Shown in pieces: positions 1 through 5,394 of a stretch of 6,917 nt of DNA (its first letter is position 1; every line of letters starts with the position of its first letter). Source of the DNA: an uncultured Collinsella sp. GTDB taxonomy: Bacteria > Actinomycetota > Coriobacteriia > Coriobacteriales > Coriobacteriaceae. The position numbers and the translations under genes were made by a program. The stretch spans positions 1 through 6,917 of the forward strand of contig CABQJV010000050.1 in assembly GCA_902464565.1 (NCBI GenBank). The letters are read 5' to 3'. The notes beneath the pieces are model-generated. The model ran no database searches. It saw nothing but the letters and a program-made list of their open reading frames with translations, and was not told where the DNA came from.

Positions 1-86
1 GTGTCCATCTCCCAGGCCGCGGCGCACGCGTCCTCCCCGAGGGCGAGGAACGCGGATCCGGCCCTCAGGGTATCGGGTTCCCACAT
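1..86 (-). CDS. Possible 5' end of an unidentified gene, cut by the window edge
   Basis: An open frame runs on the minus strand from an ATG at 86-84 off the left edge. It encodes about 28 residues containing SAFLALGEDACAAAWEMD, which reads like ordinary soluble protein. An in-frame TGA lies directly upstream of the ATG, so this is the first possible start. I see no convincing ribosome binding site: the bases upstream belong to the 79-116 palindrome. GC at third codon positions is high, but the plus-strand frame beginning at base 1 shares those positions, so base composition does not decide the strand. No family is recognised. The palindrome over the start would fit an operator if the gene is real. 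Confidence 0.3.
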   Translation of the reverse strand, partial: MWEPDTLRAGSAFLALGEDACAAAWEMD

Positions 87-116
87 TCATCCGCACATGT
101 GCGGATGAATGTGGGA
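79..116. repeat. 38-base perfect palindrome, probable operator or protein-binding site
   Basis: Bases 79-97 and 98-116 are exact reverse complements with no spacer. The core is ATCCGCACATGTGCGGAT. Neither side is followed by a T tract, so it does not look like an intrinsic terminator. A third copy of the half-site lies in direct orientation at 119-131 (TGTTCGGATAAAG against TGTGCGGATGAAT at 98-110, 10 of 13 bases equal). The offset is 21 bases, about two helical turns. Symmetric half-sites plus a phased extra one suggest a dimeric DNA-binding protein. Which gene it would control is unclear: either the possible minus-strand gene at 1-86 or the tRNA-Ser gene starting at 224. Confidence 0.7.
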
Positions 117-179
117 GGTGTTCGGATAAAGTCGATAATCAAGGCGGCCGAGCGTTTTAAAAAATGCCAACTTTTCTGT

Positions 180-207
180 TTGCACTTTGCGATTCCTCGT
201 GTATACT
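180..207 (+). promoter_or_regulatory. Promoter of the tRNA-Ser genes
   Basis: TTGCAC at 180-185 and TATACT at 202-207 form a near-consensus housekeeping sigma promoter with a 16-base spacer. Transcription would begin near 214, about ten bases before the mature tRNA-Ser(GGA) 5' end, which fits a short leader trimmed by RNase P. It is the only clear promoter ahead of the two serine tRNA genes. Confidence 0.7.
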
Positions 208-223
208 GACTTTCGCATTTAAC

Positions 224-314
224 GGAGAGTTGTCCGAGTGGCCGAAGGAGCACGATTGGAAATCGTGTAGGCGTCAAAAGCGTCTCCAGGGTTCAAATCC
301 CTGACTCTCCGCCA
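224..314 (+). tRNA. tRNA-Ser(GGA)
   Basis: This serine tRNA reads UCC and UCU codons. The acceptor stem GGAGAGT (224-230) pairs with ACTCTCC (304-310), followed by discriminator G and an encoded CCA (312-314). The anticodon stem is 251-255 with 263-267, and the loop TTGGAAA carries GGA at 258-260. A long variable arm, typical of class II tRNAs, and the T-loop motif GGTTCAAATCC are present. At 91 bases including CCA it has the usual length for tRNA-Ser. It is followed by a terminator and then by a second serine tRNA. Confidence 0.97.
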
Positions 315-322
315 GTTAATTC

Positions 323-353
323 CAAAGCAGGCCTTCGAGCCTGCTTTGTTTTT
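323..353 (+). terminator. Intrinsic terminator after tRNA-Ser(GGA)
   Basis: CAAAGCAGGC (323-332) pairs perfectly with GCCTGCTTTG (339-348) across a six-base loop and is followed by five T residues (349-353). It sits between the two serine tRNAs, only nine bases before the second. That one may therefore depend on partial read-through or on an unrecognised promoter. Confidence 0.85.
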
Positions 354-362
354 ACCCCACGC

Positions 363-453
363 GGAGGGGTGGCAGAGTGGTTGAATGCGGCGGTCTCGAA
401 AACCGTTTGGCCTGTATAAGGTCACGAGGGTTCGAATCCCTCCTCCTCCGCCA
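363..453 (+). tRNA. tRNA-Ser(CGA)
   Basis: This serine tRNA reads UCG codons. Acceptor GGAGGGG (363-369) pairs with CTCCTCC (443-449) with one G-U pair, followed by discriminator G450 and an encoded CCA (451-453). The anticodon stem GCGGT/ACCGT encloses the loop CTCGAAA, with CGA at 397-399. The long variable arm and the T arm GAGGGTTCGAATCCCTC are intact. No promoter is visible in the 48 bases after tRNA-Ser(GGA), which are mostly occupied by a terminator hairpin. Its last 25 bases before the final A (428-452) recur inverted at 518-542. Confidence 0.97.
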
Positions 454-464
454 TTTAGATTGAG

Positions 465-496
465 AAAGCTCCCGAGAATGGGAGCTTTTTTCTTTT
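465..496 (+). terminator. Intrinsic terminator after tRNA-Ser(CGA)
   Basis: AAAGCTCCC (465-473) pairs with GGGAGCTTT (480-488) over a six-base loop, and the T-rich tail runs to 496. It lies 12 bases past the tRNA CCA and ends the serine tRNA unit. Confidence 0.9.
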
Positions 497-517
497 GAGT
501 CCCTTACAAGCAAATAC

Positions 518-542
518 GGCGGAGGAGGAGGGATTCGAACCC
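518..542 (-). repeat. Inverted partial copy of the tRNA-Ser(CGA) 3' end
   Basis: Read on the minus strand, these 25 bases are identical to 428-452, the T arm and 3' acceptor of tRNA-Ser(CGA), but without the final A of CCA. The next base inward (543) differs and would break the T stem, so this is not a functional tRNA. Further along the minus strand, at 673-655, the sequence GGGGGCGTGGCTGAATAGG resembles a serine tRNA 5' end, with about 110 bases of hairpins in between. It may be a decayed or interrupted tRNA gene, or a duplicated tRNA end left by recombination or integration. I do not see an integrase gene. Confidence 0.75.
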
Positions 543-657
543 GCCAGGGCGCGAAGCGTAAAGAAAACGCGCCAGTGGCGCGTTTTTAGCGCAGCGCGGT
601 CGGCGTAAGCCGACCGGATAAATTTTGAGCGCTGCTCAAAATTTAGACATCCCTCCT
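526..657. repeat. Hairpin-cluster element bounded by a 9-base inverted repeat
   Basis: AGGAGGGAT (526-534) and ATCCCTCCT (649-657) are exact inverted copies. Between them lie three perfect hairpins. The first is 564-586 (11-base arms, one-base centre). The second is 597-616 (8-base arms, GTAA loop). The third is 619-645 (12-base arms, three-base loop). A small GCGCAGCGC palindrome lies at 589-597. The whole stretch carries no plausible gene. The arrangement resembles a non-autonomous repeat (REP or MITE type) or a structured RNA. The first hairpin ends in T residues on one side and A residues on the other, so it could also stop transcription in either direction. Confidence 0.65.
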
Positions 658-697
658 ATTCAGCCACGCCCCCATCGCGTTCAGCATCAACCAAGAT

Positions 698-770
698 CCC
701 CAAACGTGTACATCACCCTCCAAAACCGACATTTTTTGACATCTTTTGAGGTTGATGTACACGTTTGGTG
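698..770. repeat. Long inverted repeat or hairpin in the gap before the TRIC gene
   Basis: Bases 700-715 are the exact reverse complement of 753-768. After one mismatch the stem continues with CCTC/GAGG (717-720 with 748-751) and then AAA/TTT (722-724 with 744-746). This leaves a loop of about 19 bases. The bases 685-692 (CATCAACC) also match the right arm at 750-757 and could form an alternative stem. Related C-rich direct repeats ending ACGCCCCCA flank it near 664-674 and 772-782. No coding potential is seen. From here to 868 I see only the short repeat ATGTAC-T-ATGTAC (832-844) and no confident promoter. Confidence 0.7.
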
Positions 771-868
771 CCTACGCCCCCACCCAGTCCCAACCGTTTA
801 CCGAGCAATAGGGTCGCCACGCCCGCCAACCATGTACTATGTACGGGCATTGTCTAAACCCACAATCC

Positions 869-874
869 AAAGGA
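869..874 (+). promoter_or_regulatory. Ribosome binding site that selects the TTG start at 882
   Basis: AAAGGA at 869-874 lies seven bases before TTG at 882. The first in-frame ATG (900) would be 25 bases away and has no purine-rich site of its own, so the TTG is the better start. Confidence 0.6.
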
Positions 875-881
875 CCCCATC

Positions 882-1571
882 TTGCCCGTCGTCGCCGCTA
901 TGACCGTTACCACACACGCCTCGGATGCCATGGTCGCCATCCCCTTTTGGCTCGAGATGTTCGCCGTTGTCGCTGCATCGATCTCGGGTGTGCTGGTTGC
1001 GCGCGAACACAAGCTCGACCTGGTGGGCGCGGTCGCGCTCGCCGTGGTTTGCGGTCTGGGCGGCGGTCTTTTGCGCGATATGACACTCCAGGTCGGCAAC
1101 GTCTACATCCTCAACCAGCCGATGGCGCTCCCGCTTTCCATTGCCACGGCAGCCATCATCTACATATTCCCGGCAATCGTCGACAAACCCGAAAAACTCA
1201 TTCCCCTGCTCGATATCATCTCGGTCGGCATCTACGCCGCCACTGGAGCAGACAAGGCGCTGGTCTACGGCTTTGCGCCGGCGGTGTGCATCATGATGGG
1301 CTTTTTCACCGCGGTGGGCGGCGGCATGTTGCGCGACGGCTTTATGGGCGTGGTTCCGGGCATTTTCCAACGTACTAACTTTTATGCCATCGCCGCCATC
1401 GCCGGATCGACAAGCTACGTGTGTCTCGTTATGAGCGGCATCATGAGCAATGTCGCCGCGCTGGTCGTATGCGTTGTCGTGACCATGGGTCTGCGCTGGC
1501 TCTCGCTGCGCTTTGACATCAAAAGCCCCACCGAAGAAGATATCGCGCGCTTCTTGCACCGTAAAAAGTAG
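882..1571 (+). CDS. TRIC/UPF0126 family cation channel-like membrane protein
   Basis: This is a 229-residue inner-membrane protein of the trimeric intracellular cation channel family (UPF0126, YicG/YadS type). Two repeats each carry the family's glycine-rich bend followed by an arginine: GGGLLRD at residues 60-66 and GGGMLRD at 146-152. Hydrophobic helices lie near 25-40, 48-62, 84-100, 109-125, 130-147, 166-184 and 186-202, giving the seven-helix layout of two inverted three-helix repeats plus one. Prokaryotic members are monovalent cation channels, reported to conduct potassium. The substrate here is inferred from family only. The TTG start rests on a well-placed ribosome binding site. The start at ATG 900 would shorten the protein by six residues, leaving the core intact. 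The C-terminal tail is basic and cytoplasmic-looking. Confidence 0.9.
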   Translation: MPVVAAMTVTTHASDAMVAIPFWLEMFAVVAASISGVLVAREHKLDLVGAVALAVVCGLGGGLLRDMTLQVGNVYILNQPMALPLSIATAAIIYIFPAIVDKPEKLIPLLDIISVGIYAATGADKALVYGFAPAVCIMMGFFTAVGGGMLRDGFMGVVPGIFQRTNFYAIAAIAGSTSYVCLVMSGIMSNVAALVVCVVVTMGLRWLSLRFDIKSPTEEDIARFLHRKK

Positions 1572-1640
1572 ACAGCACGGCACGACCCTTCGAAATGCAA
1601 CCGAGAGGTTCTTTTAGAGCGCCCACGCGTTGGGTACCCT

Positions 1641-1665
1641 GTTAGGTATATGCCGAACACCTAAC
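1641..1665. promoter_or_regulatory. Short inverted repeat ahead of the bactofilin-like gene
   Basis: GTTAGGT (1641-1647) and ACCTAAC (1659-1665) are inverted around an 11-base spacer that begins with TATATG, a passable -10 element. The ribosome binding site follows at once (AAAGGA, 1667-1672, six bases before the ATG). It may be an operator or a leader hairpin. No convincing -35 element or terminator for the preceding gene was found in this 107-base gap. Confidence 0.35.
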
Positions 1666-1678
1666 AAAAGGATCAACC

Positions 1679-2824
1679 ATGGCTTTCAATCAAACCGCGA
1701 CGGCGCCGTCACACAAGATACGTCGCTGCCTGCTTATGGCATTCGCGCTCATCGCGCTCGCGCTCACCGCTCTTCCCACGGCGTCATTTGCTGGCACGGA
1801 CACGGCAGGCAATGTCCTTGCGACCGACAATGACGTCGATCCGTCTGGCGTCGAGGGTGACCTGTACTGGGCCGGCCAGGCCCTCAACTTGGACGATGCG
1901 TCCATTGACCGCGATATCATCGCCGCGGGCGATACCCTCTCTATCCGCGACTGCACGGTGGGCGGCGCCGTCCGCTTGGCGGCACGCACTATCGATATCG
2001 CCAAGACCACGGTTGATGGCAGCGTCACGGTCGTCGGTCAGCACGTTGTGCTCAATTCCGACAGCACCGCCAACTGTTTCTACGCGATAGGTGAGACGGT
2101 TGCCCTGCGCGGCTCCACCAAGTCGGCAGCGCTTGCGGGCGATACGGTGACCATCGATGGCACCGTTGAGGGCGATGTCGAGGTTTGGGCCGACAAGCTC
2201 ATCCTGGGCAAGAACGCCCGCATTACCGGCACCGTGAACGCGCATGTTTCCGAGGACCCCGAGCGCGCCGCAGGAGCCGAGGTCGGCGCGCTCAAGATCG
2301 ACCGCACCGAGAACGAAGATACTTCCACCCTTAACGATATCGTCGGCGGCATCGTGGCCGCGGCACTCTCGACCTGCTTTATCGCTCTGCTGCTCGAGCT
2401 CGTCTTTCCGCGCGCGACCGCCAGCGCCGCCGGCATGCTCCACCAGCGCCCCATGCCCCTGTGGGTGAGCGGTCTTCTGAGCACGATTGCTATCGTCCCC
2501 GCTGTCCTACTGCTGATTATCTCTATCGCCGGTCTGTCGCTTGCCGGAGCCCTCTTGTGCGGTGTTATTGGCATCGCACTGGTGTCGAGCGCCTTTGCGG
2601 GGTGCGCGATCGCCCGCATGGTCGGACACAGCCAGAACCGTTACGCCATGGCGGGCGTAGGTGGCATCGCCGCGGGCGCGCTTACGGCAATCCCCCTCGT
2701 AGGTGATTTCATCAGCGGCGTGACCTTCGTCTTTACACTCGGCTACATCATCCAAATCATCTGGCGCAACGCCCACCTCAAGCCGCAGCAGGCCGCCAAC
2801 ACCCCAGGCCTTCCTTCCGCCTAG
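1679..2824 (+). CDS. Bactofilin-like membrane protein with secreted beta-helix domain
   Basis: This 381-residue protein starts with a basic stretch and a hydrophobic segment (residues 16-38) ending TASFA-G, a good signal peptide. Residues about 58-190 are a run of short valine/isoleucine-rich strands with recurring turns (DGSVTV, EGDVEV, ITGTV). This pattern is typical of bactofilin-like polymer-forming beta-helices. After a charged linker (about 192-218), four or five hydrophobic segments lie at about 220-243, 262-285, 286-311, 323-340 and 342-362. The tail is short and soluble. The layout predicts an extracytoplasmic beta-helix anchored by a C-terminal membrane domain, probably a cell-envelope role. 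The exact function is unknown. The start is supported by AAAGGA six bases upstream. It follows the TRIC gene by 107 bases on the same strand. Confidence 0.8.
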   Translation: MAFNQTATAPSHKIRRCLLMAFALIALALTALPTASFAGTDTAGNVLATDNDVDPSGVEGDLYWAGQALNLDDASIDRDIIAAGDTLSIRDCTVGGAVRLAARTIDIAKTTVDGSVTVVGQHVVLNSDSTANCFYAIGETVALRGSTKSAALAGDTVTIDGTVEGDVEVWADKLILGKNARITGTVNAHVSEDPERAAGAEVGALKIDRTENEDTSTLNDIVGGIVAAALSTCFIALLLELVFPRATASAAGMLHQRPMPLWVSGLLSTIAIVPAVLLLIISIAGLSLAGALLCGVIGIALVSSAFAGCAIARMVGHSQNRYAMAGVGGIAAGALTAIPLVGDFISGVTFVFTLGYIIQIIWRNAHLKPQQAANTPGLPSA

Positions 2825-2834
2825 CCGTCGACCA

Positions 2835-2865
2835 CCCCGCAAAGGGGACAGGCACCTTTGCGGGG
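2835..2865. repeat. REP-like hairpin with GGGGACAGGCACC core
   Basis: CCCCGCAAAGG (2835-2845) pairs with CCTTTGCGGGG (2855-2865) around GGACAGGCA. No T tract follows; instead there is a run of eight G residues (2862-2869). The AAAGGGGACAGGCACCTTT core resembles, from memory, dispersed hairpins seen in many Coriobacteriia and Clostridia genomes, some of them beside REP-associated transposases. That link is recollection, not a search result. It may also help end transcription from the gene at 1679. Confidence 0.6.
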
Positions 2866-2894
2866 GGGGTGCAGACCAACTCAATCCCTGTGCA

Positions 2895-2934
2895 CCAAAA
2901 AGGGCGCCGACCGTTGCGGTCGACGCCCTTTCTT
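2895..2934 (-). terminator. Terminator after typA, possibly bidirectional
   Basis: Bases 2899-2912 pair with 2918-2931 (14 positions, one mismatch) around a five-base loop. On the minus strand the stem is followed by a T run (complement of the A run at 2897-2901), placed about 28 bases after the typA stop. The plus side ends TTTCTTATT, so it can also stop transcription coming from the gene ending at 2824. Confidence 0.85.
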
Positions 2935-2958
2935 ATTGGCGGTTATAAGCCCCAGCGC

Positions 2959-4797
2959 TTATTTGTTGACCTGGCCGGCGCGGACGGCAGCCTTCTTGCG
3001 GTCGGTGGCGTTGAGCAGACGCTTGCGCAGGCGGATGTTCTTGGGAGTAATCTCGACCAGCTCGTCGTCGGCGATGTACTCCAGCGCCTCCTCGAGCGAG
3101 AAGGTGCGGGGCGGCACCAGCTGGACGGAGATATCGGAGGTCGAGGAACGCTGGTTGCCCAGGTTCTTGGTACGGGCGATGTTGACGACCATGTCGCCGG
3201 CCTTGCTGCGCTCGCCCACGATCATGCCCTCGTAGCACTCGGTGCCCGGCTCAACGAACAGCTGGCCGCGCTCCTGCAGCGTACCCAGAGCGTAGGCAAC
3301 GGCCTTCTCGGTGGTCATGGAGATCATGGCGCCGTTCTGGCGGTTACCGATCTCGCCGGCGTAAGGACCATACTCCAGGAAGGTGTGGTAGAACACGCCC
3401 TCGCCGTGAGTGACGTTCATGATGCGGTTCTTAAGACCCATGATGCCGCGGGTCGGGATCTTAAACTCAAGGTGCGTCACGATGCCCGAGGTGTCCATGC
3501 TCGTCATGATGCCGCCAGAGGTGCCGAAGACCTCAACGACCTTGCCCGAGTACTCGTCCGGGCACTCGACGACGGCTTGCTCGACAGGCTCCAGCTTGTT
3601 GCCGTTCTCGTCCTTCTTAAACAGAACGCGGGGACGACCGACCTGGAACTCGAAGCCCTCGCGGCGCATGGACTCCATCAGGACGGACAGGTGCAGAATG
3701 CCGCGGCCCGAGACCTCGACGCCGCTCTTGTCCTCGAGCTCCTCGATCTTCATGGTCACGTTGTTCTCGGCCTCGTTGAACAGGCGCTCCTTGAGCTGAC
3801 GGGCGCCCACGATGTCGCCGTCACGGCCGACGAGCGGGGAGGTCGAAGCCTCAAAGACGATGGACAGGGTCGGCGGGTCGATCTCGATGGGCTCGAGCTC
3901 GACGGGGTTCTCGGGGTCGGTGTAGACATCACCGATATCGGTGCGGTCGATACCCACGACAGCGGCGATATCGCCGGCGCCGACTTCCTGGCACTCAGTA
4001 CGGCCCAGGTAGTCAAAGGTAAAGAGCTGCTTGACGGTAGCGGTAGCGCTGGAACCGTCGTTCTTCACAACCAGGATCTGATCGCCCTGGTGGATGGTGC
4101 CGGAGTACACGCGACCGATGCCGATGCGGCCGACGAAGTTGGAGTGGTCGATGGTCACGCACTGCATGGCTAGCGGGGCATTCTCGTCAACCTCGGGCGC
4201 GGGCATGTCGTCGATGATCATATCGAGCAGCGGATACATGTCCATGTTGCCGTCGTTGGGGTCAAGGCGGGCAAAGCCATTCATGGCGCTGGCGTAGACC
4301 ACGTGCTCCATGGCGAACTCAAGCTGGTCGTCGGTAGCGCCCAGGTCGGCCATAAGGTCGAGGCAGTCGTTGTAGGCCTTCTCGGGGTTGGCACCCGGAC
4401 GGTCGATCTTGTTGATTACGATCATGATCTTAAGGCCGGTGTCGATAGCGTGACGCAGCACGAAGCGGGTCTGGGGCATGGGGCCCTCAAAAGCGTCGAC
4501 CAGCAGCAGGGCGCCGTCGGCCATACGCAGCACGCGCTCGACCTCGCCGCCAAAGTCGGCGTGGCCCGGGGTGTCGATGACGTTGATCTTGACGTCCTTG
4601 TACTCGATAGAGATGTTCTTGGCAAGAATCGTAATGCCGCGCTCGCGCTCCTGGTCGTTGGAATCCAGGACGCGGTCCTCGACCTGCTGGTTGGCACGGA
4701 AGGCGTCCGTGGCACGCAGGAGCTTGTCGACCATCGTCGTCTTGCCGTGGTCGACGTGAGCGATGATGGCGATGTTCCTCAGATTGTCTACGCGCAT
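2959..4797 (-). CDS. typA: Ribosome-associated translational GTPase TypA/BipA
   Basis: This 612-residue protein is full length for TypA/BipA, a translation-factor GTPase that binds the 70S ribosome and helps large-subunit assembly, especially under cold or other stress. The GTPase signatures are intact: P-loop AHVDHGKT at residues 13-20, RGITI at 53-57, DTPGH at 75-79 and NKID at 129-132. The EF-Tu-like barrel follows (about 200-290). EF-G III/V-like domains come next, with the TypA-specific C-terminal domain beyond about 480. The C-terminal stretch is basic, as expected for rRNA contact. ATG at 4797 has AGGGGA five bases upstream. The upstream gap of about 117 bases contains a hairpin and an AT-rich stretch (TATATAGAT on the coding strand). 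Own promoter and read-through from the upstream genes are both possible. Confidence 0.98.
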   Translation of the reverse strand: MRVDNLRNIAIIAHVDHGKTTMVDKLLRATDAFRANQQVEDRVLDSNDQERERGITILAKNISIEYKDVKINVIDTPGHADFGGEVERVLRMADGALLLVDAFEGPMPQTRFVLRHAIDTGLKIMIVINKIDRPGANPEKAYNDCLDLMADLGATDDQLEFAMEHVVYASAMNGFARLDPNDGNMDMYPLLDMIIDDMPAPEVDENAPLAMQCVTIDHSNFVGRIGIGRVYSGTIHQGDQILVVKNDGSSATATVKQLFTFDYLGRTECQEVGAGDIAAVVGIDRTDIGDVYTDPENPVELEPIEIDPPTLSIVFEASTSPLVGRDGDIVGARQLKERLFNEAENNVTMKIEELEDKSGVEVSGRGILHLSVLMESMRREGFEFQVGRPRVLFKKDENGNKLEPVEQAVVECPDEYSGKVVEVFGTSGGIMTSMDTSGIVTHLEFKIPTRGIMGLKNRIMNVTHGEGVFYHTFLEYGPYAGEIGNRQNGAMISMTTEKAVAYALGTLQERGQLFVEPGTECYEGMIVGERSKAGDMVVNIARTKNLGNQRSSTSDISVQLVPPRTFSLEEALEYIADDELVEITPKNIRLRKRLLNATDRKKAAVRAGQVNK

Positions 4798-4844
4798 GTA
4801 GTTCCCCTATCTTCTATCTATATACAACCGGCACGCGTATGCGG

Positions 4845-4872
4845 CCCGCCCAGCGATACAACGCTCAGCGGG
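4845..4872 (-). other. Hairpin in the typA leader
   Basis: CCCGCCCAGCG (4845-4855) pairs with CGCTCAGCGGG (4862-4872) with one mismatch and one wobble around a six-base loop. No T tract follows on the minus strand, so it is not a classical terminator. It lies about 50 bases before the typA ATG. It could be a transcript-processing or regulatory structure, or incidental GC-rich pairing. Confidence 0.4.
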
Positions 4873-4914
4873 AATATTGAGCCTTTTACCGAAAACTCGT
4901 TTATTTTAGCGATT

Positions 4915-5364
4915 TTAGATGAGAGGGGTTTCCTCACCTGCAGGTTCAGGGTCGCTCCACATAAAACCATCGCCGGCGCCCATGCCCTCATACAGCACAT
5001 ATGCCGAAAAGCCGCTCTCGAGCGTCGTCTCAAAGAAGCTCACGAGCAGGGCATCGTGGTAGCCGCCGTCAATCTCGACGCAGCCGGTATAGCCGATGGC
5101 ATAGCGGGCGATACGGCCCAGACCCTCGTCCTTAAGGCCCATCTTGTGCTCGGAGATAAAGTTGGTGGCAGCCTCCAGGCATGCCTCCTCGCCGTCCTCG
5201 TCGAGCGCCGCCAGATAACGGTTGGATGCGGCGTCCTCAATTGCCACTACCACGCCAGGGTTTTCACCGGCGGCAAGGTCGTCCAAGAACGCGCCGATCA
5301 GATCGCACACCATGGCGTCGAGCTCGGCGGAGACGTTACCGGCGTCCTGCATATCCTGTGCCAT
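4915..5364 (-). CDS. Acidic protein of unknown function, 149 residues
   Basis: I do not recognise this family. The protein is strongly acidic with no signal peptide or long hydrophobic helix, so it is probably cytosolic. A hydrophobic strand (GVVVAIED, about 37-44) and later segments (GYTGCVEIDGGYHDALLVSF, about 91-110; SAYVLYEGMG, about 119-128) suggest a compact alpha/beta fold. The C-terminus is rich in D, E and P. The ATG at 5364 has GGGAAGG ending seven bases upstream. It begins 30 bases after the preceding membrane protein gene ends, which suggests one transcript. It ends about 117 bases before typA. Two cysteines are present, but no metal-binding or catalytic motif stands out. Confidence 0.85.
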   Translation of the reverse strand: MAQDMQDAGNVSAELDAMVCDLIGAFLDDLAAGENPGVVVAIEDAASNRYLAALDEDGEEACLEAATNFISEHKMGLKDEGLGRIARYAIGYTGCVEIDGGYHDALLVSFFETTLESGFSAYVLYEGMGAGDGFMWSDPEPAGEETPLI

Positions 5365-5394
5365 CTTTAGACCTTCCCATCGAGTCTGGCGTCA

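Noticed and set aside
79..116. Palindrome as intrinsic terminator
   Set aside because: No T tract follows on either strand and there is no loop at the centre.
500..800. CRISPR array
   Set aside because: The repeats here are inverted and unequal in length, without regular direct repeats or uniform spacers.
625..903. Plus-strand frame of 92 codons in the repeat-rich gap
   Set aside because: It crosses two hairpin elements, has no ribosome binding site, and is Pro- and Arg-rich with no recognisable domain.
837..1583. Minus-strand frame of about 248 codons opposite the TRIC gene
   Set aside because: Rich in His, Asp, Arg and Gly, as expected from reading a membrane-protein gene in antisense.
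1651..1662. Shared AGGTGTTCGG with the 116-125 region as a common operator
   Set aside because: A single ten-base match in seven kilobases, without the adjoining half-site pattern, is weak and may be chance or overlap with purine-rich sequence.
2869..4173. Long plus-strand frame of about 434 codons opposite typA
   Set aside because: It mirrors the typA codons in antisense; composition is dominated by Val, Leu, Asp, Gly and Ala, and there is no family resemblance. typA on the other strand has complete GTPase motifs.
4303..5370. Plus-strand frame of about 355 codons
   Set aside because: It spans the 5' half of typA, the leader and the 149-residue gene in antisense, and is explained by GC-rich third positions of the real genes.
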